Shown: piece after piece, positions 1 through 10,527 of the stretch
Layout of the letters: each line of letters starts with the position of its first letter
Numbering within the stretch: position 1 is the stretch's first letter
NCBI GenBank assembly: GCA_963682025.1
Contig: OY821520.1
Coordinates: 185,795,758 to 185,859,757, forward strand
DNA length: 64,000 bases
DNA from: Cordilura impudica
Lineage: Eukaryota; Arthropoda; Insecta; Diptera; Scathophagidae
Direction of reading: 5' to 3'
Position numbers and translations under genes: made by a program
The notes under the pieces: model-generated
The model's input: only the letters and a program-made list of their open reading frames with translations
Databases searched by the model: none
Told to the model about the DNA's origin: nothing

Positions 1-153
1 GACAAGAGAGCTGAAGCATTCAATTCCATTACGGAAGAAATGCAAAAAATAAATAGCACAATTAATGTTGATGAAGTAAAAAGAAAATGTAAAAATTTGC
101 GGACACAATATATGAAAGAAGTACGACATATGGAACAATCCAAAAATCTATAG
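1..153 (+). pseudogene. Partial MADF/Myb-SANT-like DNA-binding domain (5' end outside window)
   Basis: Frame 1 is open from the window edge to a TAG at 151-153 and encodes 50 residues rich in Lys, Arg and Glu. The stretch VDEVKRKCKNLRTQYMKEV matches the third-helix region of MADF domains (Adf-1 type), where a hydrophobic-Lys-Lys-x-Lys-Asn-Leu-Arg core is usual. Such domains are found in host transcription factors and in accessory proteins of PIF/Harbinger transposons. No start is visible and the reading stops shortly after the domain core. It is therefore either the end of an exon whose donor I cannot place, or a decayed fragment. Host or transposon origin cannot be decided from 153 bases. 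Confidence 0.45.
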
Positions 154-424
154 CCACTTCAATGCAGTCAATTATAGATTCGACTATTTCATTTTTTTCT
201 TTGACTTCCATTTTTTCAAACAAAAATGATTTTTCACATTGAACCAATAATAAATTCTTTTTACACAAACTAAATAAAAGAAACTGTCAAAAATGTAAGA
301 ATTTGAAAGCAAAAGAAAACAAAAAGTTGCGGCAACAAATTTCTCTGTGTGAACATTAAGGCAACTTTAAAAGAGAATGGCAAAAAATTGCCGCAACAAA
401 AATTGCCTTGTCTGAACCCAGACT
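154..424. other. Non-coding stretch between MADF fragment and LINE
   Basis: A-rich sequence with no supported gene. A short inverted pair (TTGCGGCAA near 328 and TTGCCGCAA near 389) could be the end of an unidentified element, but no second terminus is visible. Confidence 0.4.
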
Positions 425-522
425 TAATGTATGGTCATGGCGGTGAACATTGTCATCGTAGTGCTGCGTGTATATGTGCAGAACAACATCATACAAGTGT
501 GTGTCCGTTTAACACAAATGAA

Positions 523-1289
523 ACAAGTAAGAAAATTATAGTCGGTCCAGACCGACTATACGATACCCTATACCATGTCCTATCTCTTAGGCCCAACTAA
601 CTGGACATAGAAAATAAGCAAAAACCAAATTTGAGTCTGATTTTTATTAATTTTTTTGGCTGCATATATGAAAAAATTCATATCGGATGCTATATCTATA
701 TGGGGACTAGGTCCGAAAATGGACCGATCCTGATCATGTTTGGTAAAGTCTCTTGTATTTTGCAAAAATATATACAAACAAAATCTGAGAAGAATCAATG
801 CAATATTTTTGTTTTTTAATAGATTTAAGTGAAGATCGGGAAGCAGCTCTATATGGGGCCAAAGGGACAATTTTTGGACTTCTCATTAATGGACGTAATG
901 AACGTATACAAAACCCAATTTGAGTAAGATCTATATGACAATTTGGATCTTATGGCAATTTATGTCGATTTCATAGGGGTAATTTGTATGGGGGCTAGGT
1001 CTGAACATGGACCGATTCTCACCAATTTCAATAGCGTTCGTCCCATGGCCGATAAAAGCTTATATTCCAAATTTCGTCAAAATATATTCATATTTGCGAC
1101 CTGCAGTTTGATTACAAGCTTTACATGGACACACAGACGGACGGACGGACGGACATTGTTAAATCAACTCAGAAAGTGATTCTGATTCGATCGGTATAAT
1201 TAAAGATGGGTCTAGGTCAAATATTTTTGGTTGTTACAAACAGCAGCACAAAGTCATTATACCCAAACCACATAGTGGTATAGGGTATA
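523..1289 (+). mobile_element. mini-me/DINE-1-like non-autonomous element, copy A
   Basis: This 767 bp copy begins ACAAGTAAGAAAATTATAG and ends with TAGTGGTATAGGGTATA. It has a long palindrome centred on GTCTAGAC close to the left end, lost here by one substitution (GTCCAGAC). It also has the subterminal inverted pair TACCCTATACCA / TGGTATAGGGTA and a (GGAC)n microsatellite, n about 4, near 1137. Relative to other copies it lacks about 12 bp just after CTATACCATG. No target duplication is present: flanks are GAA on the left and AAA on the right, and the LINE ORF1 frame is continuous across them. Confidence 0.85.
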
Positions 1290-1527
1290 AAAAGACCAGC
1301 TATTTTTACATGCTTTAATTGCAAAAAACAAGGAAAAGAGAGAACTGATCACTCTGCAAACGATATCAACTCTCCATTACGTTCTCTCTATTTCTAAACT
1401 AGAACAAGAGTTACTTCTAAAAGTCCGAATAAAAGCAGACAACAACAAAATAACTCATTTCAATTTAATGTGGGAGATTTCCCTAATTTAAGAAACAACA
1501 ACACAAATTGTAACAATAACATCAATA

Positions 1528-2327
1528 ACAAGTAAGAAAATTATAGTCGGTCTAGACCGACTATACGATACCCTATACCATGCGTTTAGAAACCCTATCT
1601 CTTAGGCCCAACTAACTGGACATTGAAAATAAGCAAAAACCAAATTTGAGTGGGATTTTTATTAATTTTTTTGGCTGCAGATATGAAAAAGTTCATATCG
1701 GATGCTATATCTATAAAGGGACTAGGTCCAAAAATGGACCGATCCTGATCATGTTTGGTAAAGTCTCTTGTATTTTGCAAAAATATGTAGAAACAAAATT
1801 TGAGAAGAATCAGTGCAATATTTTTGTTTTTAAATAGATTTAAGTGAAGATCGGGAAGCAGCTCCATATGGGGTCAAAGGGATCATTTTTGGACTACTCA
1901 TTAGTGGATGTAATGAACGCATACAAACCCAATTTGAGTAAGATCTATATGACAATTTGGATCTTATGGCAATTTATGTCGATTTCATATGGGTAATTTG
2001 TATGGGGGCTAGGTCTGAACATGGACCGATTCTCACCAATTTCAATAGCGTTCATTCCATGGCCGACAAAAGCTTATATACCAAATTTCATCAAAATATA
2101 TTCATATTTGCGACCTGCAGTTTGATTACAAGCTTTACATGGACACACAGACGGACGGACGGACGGACGGACGGACGGACGGACGGACGGACATTGTTAA
2201 ATCAACTCAGAAAGTGATTCTGATTCGATCGGTATAATTAAAGATGGGTCTAGGTCAAATATTTTTGGTTGTTACAAACAGCAGCACAAAGTCATTATAC
2301 CCAAACCACATAGTGGTATAGGGTATA
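1528..2327 (+). mobile_element. mini-me/DINE-1-like non-autonomous element, copy B
   Basis: 800 bp, with the same ends and internal order as copy A and the intact palindrome GTCGGTCTAGACCGAC. It carries the longest (GGAC)n run in the window, about 10 repeats near 2149-2192. It lies in the same LINE ORF1 as copy A, 238 bp downstream and in the same orientation. Removing exactly 1528-2327 makes the codon AAT across the join and keeps ORF1 open on both sides. Confidence 0.87.
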
Positions 2328-2489
2328 ATAACAGCAAAGCTACATATGCCAACCAGCTGAAAACAAACAACGATTTATTTAGCATTGATGAGCTTTTTGA
2401 TATTTTCACTACAGCTATGGATGATTTGCATAGGTGCACTTCAAAAGTACAAGAAATCAAAGTTGTAGTGTCAATGGTAAAATACGCCC

Positions 2490-4073
2490 ATGGATTATAC
2501 TAATAATTTAAACGAATTCAAAATGCTTCACTTGAATGCTAATGGCATTTCAAACTTTTCTAAATTAAAACAATTTGAGATACTAATTGAACGAGAAAAT
2601 ATTAAAATAGCGTCTTTGAATGAAACATTTTTTTCAGAAAATCATAGACCCTACTTTAAAAATTATTATTTATATAGAAGTGACAGAACAGATGCAAGAG
2701 AAGGAGGAGTAGCTCTGTTAATTCATAAATCTGTCGCTCATAAAAACCTCTTTATATCAAACACCTCATCAATCGAAAACATCTCAATTGAAGTTATTAT
2801 AAATAATAGACCTATTGTTGTATCTTCGTTATATTCACCAAGATATACCCATAACTTCTGTGCTGATATCTTGAACCTAACACCTTCCACCAAAGAATAT
2901 ATAGTTCTTGGTGACCTAAATGCCAAACATTGTTCATGGAATTGTCGTTCAAATAATACTGCAGGAATCGCACTCAACAACCTACAGCAATCAAGCAATT
3001 TTTTTATTCACTATCCTAATAGTCCAACCCTATTCCCCCATCAACACAATCGCGAAGCATCCACAGTCGATATTATTTTAAGCAACTCCGTTTTAAAGAT
3101 AGACGTAAAAACAATGGATTACGAAATACCATCAGACCATCGCCCCACTATATGTACACTTAAAAGGTCAATGGCCTTGCAGGTTGACCTCAATTATTAT
3201 GATTGTAGTGCAACCAACTGGAACATTTATATGAATTTTTTAGACAATAAAATCACGTTATATGCCGATATATACAATACCAAGGCAGTAATTGATCAGG
3301 AAATTCAAAAATTTATAAATGTAGTTTTCGAAGCAAGGGATGTGTCTACACCTAAAATAACTCAACAAAATAATTACACATTACCAGAAAGTACTGTGAA
3401 ATATATAAAACTAAGAAGAAGCTTTAAAAGAAAAACCCAACGATCTTCAAATATAGCCGAGCAAACTTTTTATAATCAATGTACTAAGTTTCTAAGTAAC
3501 ATGATTGATAAAAGTATTAATTCGGAGCGCAATAAGAAATGGTCTCAATTATTATCCAATTTAAAACCAGGTGATAAATCATTTTGGAAAATAAGCAGGA
3601 ACTTGCGAGGAAAATGCAAAAATCAAATCGCTCACTTTAAAGTTGGAAATACAAAAATAACATCTGTTAAGGACAAGGCTGAAGTCCTGGCAAATACATT
3701 TGTCCAAGCAAATAACCTCACTTCGAACTATAACCACTCGGCAGATACACTAATAAATACAACAGTAAATAATTTTAAGAAGGAAAACCCCAGTTCTGAA
3801 TCTGCAATTTATACATCTCTTGAAGAAGTAATGAATATTGTCTCATCAGTGAAACCCTCAAAATCCCCTGGTTTTGACAATGTTCCCAACCTGCTCTTAA
3901 AGAAACTACCAGTCAAAGCTCTAAAATTACTGGTTGTAATATTTAACAGCTGCATCAAACTCAACTATTTCCCAAACCATTTCAAAAATGCTAAGGTTAT
4001 AGCCATAAACAAACCTAGTAAGCCAAAAAATAACCCAAACAGCTACAGACCTATTAGTCTATTAAGTATTTAT
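2490..4073 (+). pseudogene. LINE ORF2: AP endonuclease plus truncated reverse transcriptase
   Basis: Open for over 500 codons from ATG 2490. Residues 1-225 form an APE-type endonuclease: HLNANGI at the start, LNETFF (catalytic Glu), YIVLGDLNAKHCSWN (Asp and Asn), and SDHRPTI (Asp-His pair) at the end. A linker of about 200 residues follows. The reverse transcriptase begins at about residue 455 with SKSPGFDNVPN and reaches NSYRPISLLS, then runs into low-complexity sequence. The YADD palm is absent, so this copy cannot reverse transcribe. The endonuclease nicks DNA for target-primed reverse transcription in intact relatives. The clean open frame over about 1.6 kb suggests a fairly young copy. 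Confidence 0.9.
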
Positions 4074-4101
4074 TTATTTTATTTATTTATTTATTAATAT
4101 A
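4066..4101 (-). repeat. (AATA)n tail of the opposite-strand I-clade LINE
   Basis: On the minus strand this reads as repeats of AATAA/AATAAA. It lies exactly between the truncation point of the plus-strand LINE and the CTAG end of a Helitron. The simplest reading is that it is the A-rich 3' tail of the minus-strand LINE whose body starts at 5908, separated from it by the Helitron insertion. Confidence 0.55.
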
Positions 4102-5907
4102 CTAGATGTAACCCGGTGTGCTTCGCTACACCCTCCCCCTTCCCACCCTTCCGAATTGTTATGAAAGGGCTCATGCAAAGTCCCAAGGATCTCACTAATA
4201 CAGTAATTCAGATATATCACATTTAATATTAGGTGTGGGGGTACCATGCGCATTTGTCTAATCCCGCCCATTTTTTTGTCTGACTACTCACGTTAATAAT
4301 AGATGACCTGAGACAAATTTGCAAAGCTTTCTCTATCATAGTACTTAATATATATGATATTAAAATTAAAGCCTGTAGCACTCCTATATCCGCAGTAAGA
4401 CTATGTGAAAATTTCAGAAAGATCAGATGAGTAGTTACGGAGATTAATATAGATTATAAGTAAAGATTTTTTTTTATTTCAATGCTTGCTGATGCTGATA
4501 TACAATGTTTTTTGTTTTTCATCCGGTACAACAATTATCAGATTTTTCGGCGTTCCTACCCAGGAGCAAGGTACATGTAGCTGCCCATGAGAAGAAGATG
4601 GATTATACATATTAGATCTGGCAACACTTAACTATTGGCCTTGAACTTAGAATATCATTTGGCAATTTTTCTTTTTACCGATTTTTGATTTTGCCCATTT
4701 TTTATTTCCAAAATTTTTTTTTTTTACGATTTTTATTTTTCGCGATTTTTGGGTTTGGCGATTTTTGATTTTGGCGATATATTTTCCACGACAAATCACA
4801 TTGATAACTAATGAACTTGTCAAAAGACCATCGCTTTCGTAGTGCTTCATAATTTTTGTATAGGAGGTGCCACGCCCTCTAATCCCATCCCGCCCAATTT
4901 TTATTGGAATACTCACATTAATATCTGATGTACTCATGCAAATTGTCGAGTCTTTCCCTTTTATAGTACACCAGTTATATGATATTAGATATCTACTTTG
5001 CATGGGCGGTGCTACGCCCACTGCTCCTATCACGCCCGTTTTCTTGTTCAACTAATCACACAAAGAACCTATGGGCTCATGCAAAGCCACAAAGCTCTAT
5101 CTTTTACAGTACTCCAGTTATATGACATTAAATAGTTACTTTGCAGGGGAGTGCCACGCCCATTGGTGTGAACCCACCAATTTTTGTTCGACTACTCATA
5201 CTAAGATCTGATAGGCTCGTGCAAAGTGTCAAAGCTTCCTTTTTAGCACACCAGTTATATGATATCATATATTTACTTTGTATGGACGGTGCCATGCCCA
5301 CTGATCCGATCACGCCCATTTTTTGTCTAACTAATCAAATGAATAACTTATGGGCTCACACAAAGTCCCAAGACTCTCACTATTACAGTACTCCAGATAT
5401 ATGGCTTTTTATATTTACTTTGTATGGCAGGTGCCACGCCTATTGGTCCGATACTGCCCATTTTGCATCCGACTACTCACATTAATAATAGGTGAAATCA
5501 GAAAAATTTGAAAAGCTCTCTCTATCGCATTACTCGAGATATATAATATTGAACTATTACTTGTATGGGAGGTACCACGCCCACTTATCCGATCCCGCCC
5601 ATTTTCGGCGTAGCTACTAATATTAACAATAGGTGACCTCACACAAATTTGCAAAGCTCTCCCTATCATATTACTCAATATATGTATATGATATTAAAAA
5701 TTTACTTTGTGTGGGAGGTGCCACGCCCACCAAAAATATTTAAAAAATTATAGCCTATAGCACTTCCCGTATCCGCAGTAAGACTCTGTGAAAATTTCAG
5801 GATGATCAGATGGGCTGTTACGGAGATTACCTCCTACAAACAAACAAACAAACAAACAAACAAACAAACAAACACACATTACCTCTTTATTATATTATTA
5901 GTATAGA
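4102..5907 (-). mobile_element. Non-autonomous Helitron, copy 1
   Basis: On the minus strand the element starts TCTATACTAATAATATAATA and ends in a stem-loop (GGTGTAGCGAAGCACACC) followed 11 nt later by CTAG. These are the Helitron hallmarks of 5' TC, 3' hairpin and CTRR end. Flanking bases are A and T as expected for insertion at AT. A (GTTT)n microsatellite lies just inside the 5' end (plus 5838-5873). The interior is an array of about seven units of roughly 140 bp, each with GGTGCCACGCCCAC or a close variant. The spacings from about 4865 to 5716 are 139-150 bp. No helicase is encoded; the open frames here come from the array and are not genes. Confidence 0.82.
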
Positions 5908-5961
5908 TAATTACAAATTATATGTTAACTAAGAAAGGCTATGGGAGCGTAGGCCTTCAGC

Positions 5962-6876
5962 TCACAAAATTTTGATTATTAATTTCATAAATATATGTGC
6001 TAAGATATTAAATTCTATTATATAGGTTGGCTTTTTTAAGGAATTTTGATATTGTTTTGATATTGTTTGGGGAGGGATTTGAAAGAAATGATTTGGGATG
6101 TTCGTTTTTAAATATGTGTAAATGAATTGTATTGAATTTGGGACATTCTGAAAGGATGTGCAGTGGATTATTTGCGTTAACAATGCAGTGCAGTAAGGTG
6201 GATCCTGTATCTTTATTAACTGTCCATGTGTTAACCTGGTATGCCCCAGTCTAAGTCTTGTATATTTTATGGAGTCGGATCTATTTACATTTGGTGGTAA
6301 TACATTACGGATAGATCTACGGTCGGTGTTGATTGTCTTGTACCAGTCAGATGTACTGTTAAATATCCGCTCTCTGTCAAGAGTGCGGTAGTGATTGTAT
6401 ATGTATTTATTGAGGTCCTTGTGGTCAAAATTATGCGTTGCATAGATAGGCGCAGTGGCTGTGTATTTGGCGGTTAGGTCTGCATATTCATTTCCGGTAA
6501 TATTCCAGTGACCGGGAAGCCACAGAAGTAATATATTCGGATGTTTTTCTATTAATATGCTCCTTATATGTGATGTGTAAATATTGTTATTACCTGTGCT
6601 GATGATCGATTGTATTACAAATTTTCCAGGGCTGTGTGTTATATTAAGAATGGCTTCATATATAGCAATTAATTCTGCAGAATAAATGGAACTGTACATA
6701 GGTAGGTATGAAGCCTTTATGATGTAATTATTATTGGTGATACTGTAAGTGGTTGAGAAACTTGTTTTTGACCCATCGGTGTAAATAAATGTGTGAGCCC
6801 TTAATGTATATTTTATTTCGTTGAAGAGAGATTGGTATTGCATAGGGCTGGTTTCTGATTTTAGAAACTTAGACAT
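5962..6876 (-). pseudogene. LINE ORF2 C-terminus: RNase H domain
   Basis: A 304-codon open stretch. RNase H1 motifs are visible: FIYTDGSKTS (first Asp), YSAELIAIYEAI (Glu), and LLLWLPGHWNITGNEYADL (His and last Asp). The usual second Asp motif is poorly preserved: the segment FVIQSIISTGNNN replaces the expected Ser-Asp-Ser pattern, so activity is unlikely. After the domain come the RIFNSTSDWYKTI and RLRLGHTRLTH segments, and then a decayed CCHC region ending in HCTSFQNVPNSIQ, as usual for I-type ORF2. Domain order and spacing to the upstream RT agree with one LINE polyprotein. Confidence 0.8.
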
Positions 6877-8633
6877 TGAAATGTTGCAACTTTCCTTTCG
6901 TAGTTCCTATGGTGGAAAATATTTTATTTTTGGGCTGACAGCTTTTTTTACTATTTTCTTTAGAGGTGTGTAATTGTCATTTATAATTGATCGATAAAGC
7001 TTGGTAGTTAAAATATTCGTTTGGGTATTGAGAGGTAGAACATTGGATTCAAATAATATGTTTTTAATTGGCGTTGTTCGGAAGGCCCCGAGCGCAAATC
7101 TTAAAGCAGAGTTTATAATTGATTAAATTTTTTTTTATGTAGGATTTAGGAGCATGACCATAAATTGGCAATCCGTAGTTAATCTTCGACAAGATAAGAG
7201 CTCTAATAATAGAAATAAGGGTTTCTGTATTACAGTTAAGTTTTGTACTGGAGAGATACTTTATAATATTAAGTCGTTTTGATAAAGAAGACTTTAGAAA
7301 ATCTATGTGATTTTTCCAGTTATATTATCGATTTAGGTATAAACCAAGCACTCTGAGTGAGTCTACTTCAGTTATAGTAAAGTTACCAGATTGTATGCTA
7401 CAGCGGCAGTTGTTTTTATGGCATATGTGCAAATATTTGCATTTGGTTGTGGATAATATTGCTCCGTTATCTACACACCAGTTTTGTATGTTGTGAAACA
7501 GATTGTTAAGGGGTAAAACTGGATTTTTGTTGTCTGATCTAATTATCAGGTTGAGATCATCGGCATAAGCAGAGAGGCTAATATCCTTATTAATAGGTAT
7601 TGTACCGTACAGTTTATTGAATGCTATTAAAAATAAAATAACTGATAACGGTGATCCCTGTGGGATACCATTGTGAAGGGGGAATGTGGAAGAGTTATGA
7701 TTTCTGATATTTACGGTGATTTATTTTTTCGTCATAAAATTGAAAATGAAGTTTATTATTTTAGGGCCAACTTGCCATTCGATAAGCTGATCCATAATAG
7801 AATGTATACCTATTCTATCAAACGCTTGCATTAAATCGAGTGGTACTATGGTGATATGTTTTCGTAAAGAGAGGGCATTAGTAATATGATAGTCAAGAAA
7901 AACTAAGCTATCAATTGTGGACTTACCTCTTTTAAAGCCAAACTGGTAGTTATTAAGCAGTTTGCGCGAAGTGACAAACCACCATAACCTGTTGGCTATA
8001 ATCCGCTCTAAAATTTTTGAGATACATGGATTTAGTGATATTGGTCTGTAAGAGTTTATTGTTGTTTTGTCTGAACCAAGTTTTAGAATTGGTATAATTA
8101 AACTATTCTTATATTTTTGGGGAATGTGGTCGGAAAAAATTGTGTTAAAATGGTTTAACATTCTTTGTTTTGTGCTGTATGGTAGCATTTTAATCATTGG
8201 ATAGGAAATTCTATCCACGCCTGGCGATATCCACGCAGTTTGCCTAAAACTGATTCCAATTCAATAAAGGATAAAGTGTTTTCGATTCTTGTCGCATTGC
8301 AACAGGGAATGGTGGTAGGAGGTCCATTTATAAACCGGTTCTTGTTAGAGCGAAAGGTTGTACTAAAGTTTGAATCTGATGAGCTGGTAGACCAGAATTT
8401 TGCAATTTCGTTAACCATTATCTGTTCGTTTAAAATATTTTGATTTGGGTCATCGATAGCGGTAAGACAATGAATTCTTGGGGTGTTTTTGTAGCGGGTA
8501 AGTGATTTTATATTATTCCATATTTTGTCAACAGGTGTGAGGGGGTTAATGGAAGAGGTTAACTTAAATAGAGAGTTGTTTTTGGAGAGTTTCATTTCCC
8601 TTTTGTACTTGGCGTTTGCCTTTTTATAATTAA
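6877..8633 (-). pseudogene. LINE ORF2 middle: reverse transcriptase, frameshifted
   Basis: Two long open pieces (8595-8194 and 8218-7721) overlap in different frames, showing one frameshift near 8200. They carry NSYRPISLNPCISKILERII, then FGFKRGKSTIDSLVFLDY, then PLDLMQAFDRIGIHSIM, which are RT motifs 2 to 4/A. Downstream, GIPQGSPLSV is encoded near 7660 and an intact SAYADDLNLI palm motif near 7550-7575. Further stops occur near 7325 and 6925. The linker upstream begins KKANAKYKREMKL and joins the endonuclease piece in frame once the Helitron is removed. This is a dead but recognisable RT. Confidence 0.82.
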
Positions 8634-10490
8634 CTAGATGTAACCCGGTGTGCTTCGCTACACCCTCCCCCTCCCCCGCCCTTCCGAATTGTTATGAAAA
8701 GGCTCACGCAAAGTCCCAAGGCTCTCACTAATACAGTTATTCAGATATATCACATTTAATATTAAGTTTGTAAAGGGTGCCATGCGCATTTGTCCAATCC
8801 CGCCCACTGAGATAAATTTTCAAAGCTCTCTCTATCATAGTACTTAATATATATGATATTAAAAATTTACTTTGTATGGGAGGTGCCACGTCCACTAAAA
8901 ATATTAAAAAAATACAGCCTGTAGCACTTCCGATATTCGCAGTAAGAATCAGTTAAAATTTCAGGAAGATCAGATAAGTCGTTACGGAGATTACCTCCTA
9001 GAAACAAACAAACACATTACCTCTTTATTATGCTAAGTATAGATCATTAGTATAGATTCATTTATTTTGATACTTGCTAATATAAAATGTTTTTTGTTTT
9101 TTTTAATTCGGTACAACAATTATCAGATTTTTCGGCGTTCCTGCCCTGGAGGTACATGTAGCTGCCCATGAGAAGAACATGGATTTTCCAAATTAGATCT
9201 GGCACCACTCAACTATTGGCTTTTAACTTAAAATATCACTTGGCAATTTTTATTTTTTTTTTTAGCGATTTTTGATTTTGCCCATTTTTGATTTTGAAGA
9301 TTTTTGTTTTTGGGCGATTTTTATTTTTCGCGATTTTTGGGTTTGGCGATTTTTGATTTTGACGATATATTTTCCACGACAAATCACATTGATAACTAAT
9401 GTACTTGTCAAAAGACTGTTGCTTTCGCAGTACATCATATTTTTGATATAGGAGGTGCCACGCCCACTTATCCCATCCCGCATAATTTTTATTGGACTAC
9501 CCACATTAATATCTGATGGACTCGTGCAAAATGTCGAGCCTTTCCCAATTATATGATATTAGATATCTACTTTACATGGGCGGTGCTACGCCCACTGCTT
9601 CGATCACGCCCATTTTTTTGTTCGACTAATCACACAAAGAACCTATGGGCTCACGCAAAGCCACAAAGCTCTCTCTTTTACAGTACTCCAAATATATGAA
9701 ATTAAATAGTTACTTTGCATGGGGAGTTCCACGCCCATTGTTGTGAACCCGCCAATTTTTTATCTGACTACTCATATTAAGATCTGATGGTGTCTTGCAA
9801 AGTGCCAAAGCTTCCCTCTATTAGTACACCAGTTATATGATATCATATATTTACTTTGTACGGGCGGTGCCACGCCCACTGCTCTTATCACGCACATTTG
9901 TTGTCTAACTAATCATATGAATAACTTATGGGTTTACACAAAGTCCCAAGACTCTCACTATAACAGTACCCCAGATATATGGCATTATATATTTTATTTG
10001 TATGGCAGGTACCACGCCTATTGGTCCGATACTGCCCATTTTTTGTCCGACTGCTCACATTAATAATAGGTGACATCAGACAAATTTGAAAAATTCTCTC
10101 TATCATAGTACTCGAGATATATAACATTGAATTATTACTTGTATGGGAGGTACCACGCCCATTTCTCCGATCCGGCCCATTTCCGGCGTGGCTACTAATA
10201 TTAACAATAGGTGACCTCACACAAATTTGCAAAGCGCTCCTTATCATAATACTCAATATATGTATATGATATTAAAAATTTACTTTGTGTGGGAGGTGCC
10301 ACGCCCACTAAAAATATTAAAAAAATTATAGCCTATAGCACTTCCCATATCCGCAGTAAGACTCTGTGAAAATTTCAGGAAGATCAGATGGCTAGTTACG
10401 GAGATTACCCCCTACAAACAAACAAACAAACAAACAAACAAACAAACAAACAAACAAACACACATTACCTCTTTATTATATTAGTATAGA
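8634..10490 (-). mobile_element. Non-autonomous Helitron, copy 2
   Basis: 1857 bp, the same family as 4102-5907: minus-strand 5' end TCTATACTAATATAATAAAG, 3' hairpin GGTGTAGCGAAGCACACC and terminal CTAG. It has about seven ~140 bp units from 9451 to 10300 and a (GTTT)n run at plus 10417-10459. It sits inside the ORF2 of the minus-strand LINE. Deleting exactly these bases joins CTAA to TTAA and restores the LINE frame as SDTNLINYKKANAKYK, so the insertion was at A|T with no target duplication. This is the best-defined Helitron boundary in the window. Confidence 0.9.
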
Positions 10491-10527
10491 TTAGATTAGT
10501 ATCGCTCATATTCCTTTTGAATACGTG

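Larger units (their letters stand above)
425..2503 (+). pseudogene. LINE ORF1 (Gag-like, zinc knuckle) in three segments
   Basis: The three coding pieces are 425-522, 1290-1527 and 2328-2503. Piece 1 reads through YGHGGEHCHRSAACICAEQ and HHTSVC, the remains of CCHC knuckles of jockey Gag. Piece 2 contains TCFNCKKQGKE, a degenerate third knuckle, then SFQFNVGDFPNL. Piece 3 contains LFSIDELFDIFTTAMDDL, the typical C-terminal segment of jockey-clade ORF1. Joining the pieces at the inferred insertion sites keeps one frame throughout. The only in-frame stop is a TAA shortly after the third knuckle. The ORF1 stop (2501-2503) overlaps the ORF2 ATG by 14 nt, as in other jockey elements. Gag of this class binds the LINE RNA. 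Confidence 0.8.
425..4065 (+). mobile_element. Jockey-clade LINE, 5'- and 3'-truncated, split by two nested elements
   Basis: A non-LTR retrotransposon copy carrying the end of ORF1 (Gag-like, CCHC knuckles) and ORF2 (endonuclease plus the first part of reverse transcriptase). The 5' end is lost inside the first zinc knuckle at about 425. The 3' end stops in the RT fingers region at about 4065, where an A/T-rich tetranucleotide run starts. That run reads (AATA)n on the minus strand and fits the tail of the I-clade LINE lying in the opposite direction. Two mini-me-like elements (523-1289 and 1528-2327) interrupt ORF1. LINE without them is about 2.1 kb. Confidence 0.85.

Noticed and set aside
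62..268. Minus-strand 68-codon frame at the left edge
   Set aside because: Overlaps the better supported MADF-like frame and has no recognisable motif.
320..400. Inverted TTGCGGCAA / TTGCCGCAA as a transposon end
   Set aside because: Short, with no second terminus or target duplication; could be chance.
580..870. Open frames within mini-me-like copies (e.g. 580-870, 943-1179, 1957-2217, 28163-28390)
   Set aside because: The same frames recur in each copy in proportion to its preservation and have no start, domain or conserved codon pattern; the element is non-coding.
4647..5678. Several open frames of 60-134 codons in the Helitron array (also 9262-10256)
   Set aside because: They repeat with the 140 bp unit, occur on both strands and have no protein-like conservation between the two Helitron copies.
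4860..5730. Regular repeats that might suggest a CRISPR array
   Set aside because: Units are 140 bp tandem copies without unique spacers, in an animal genome, inside a Helitron.
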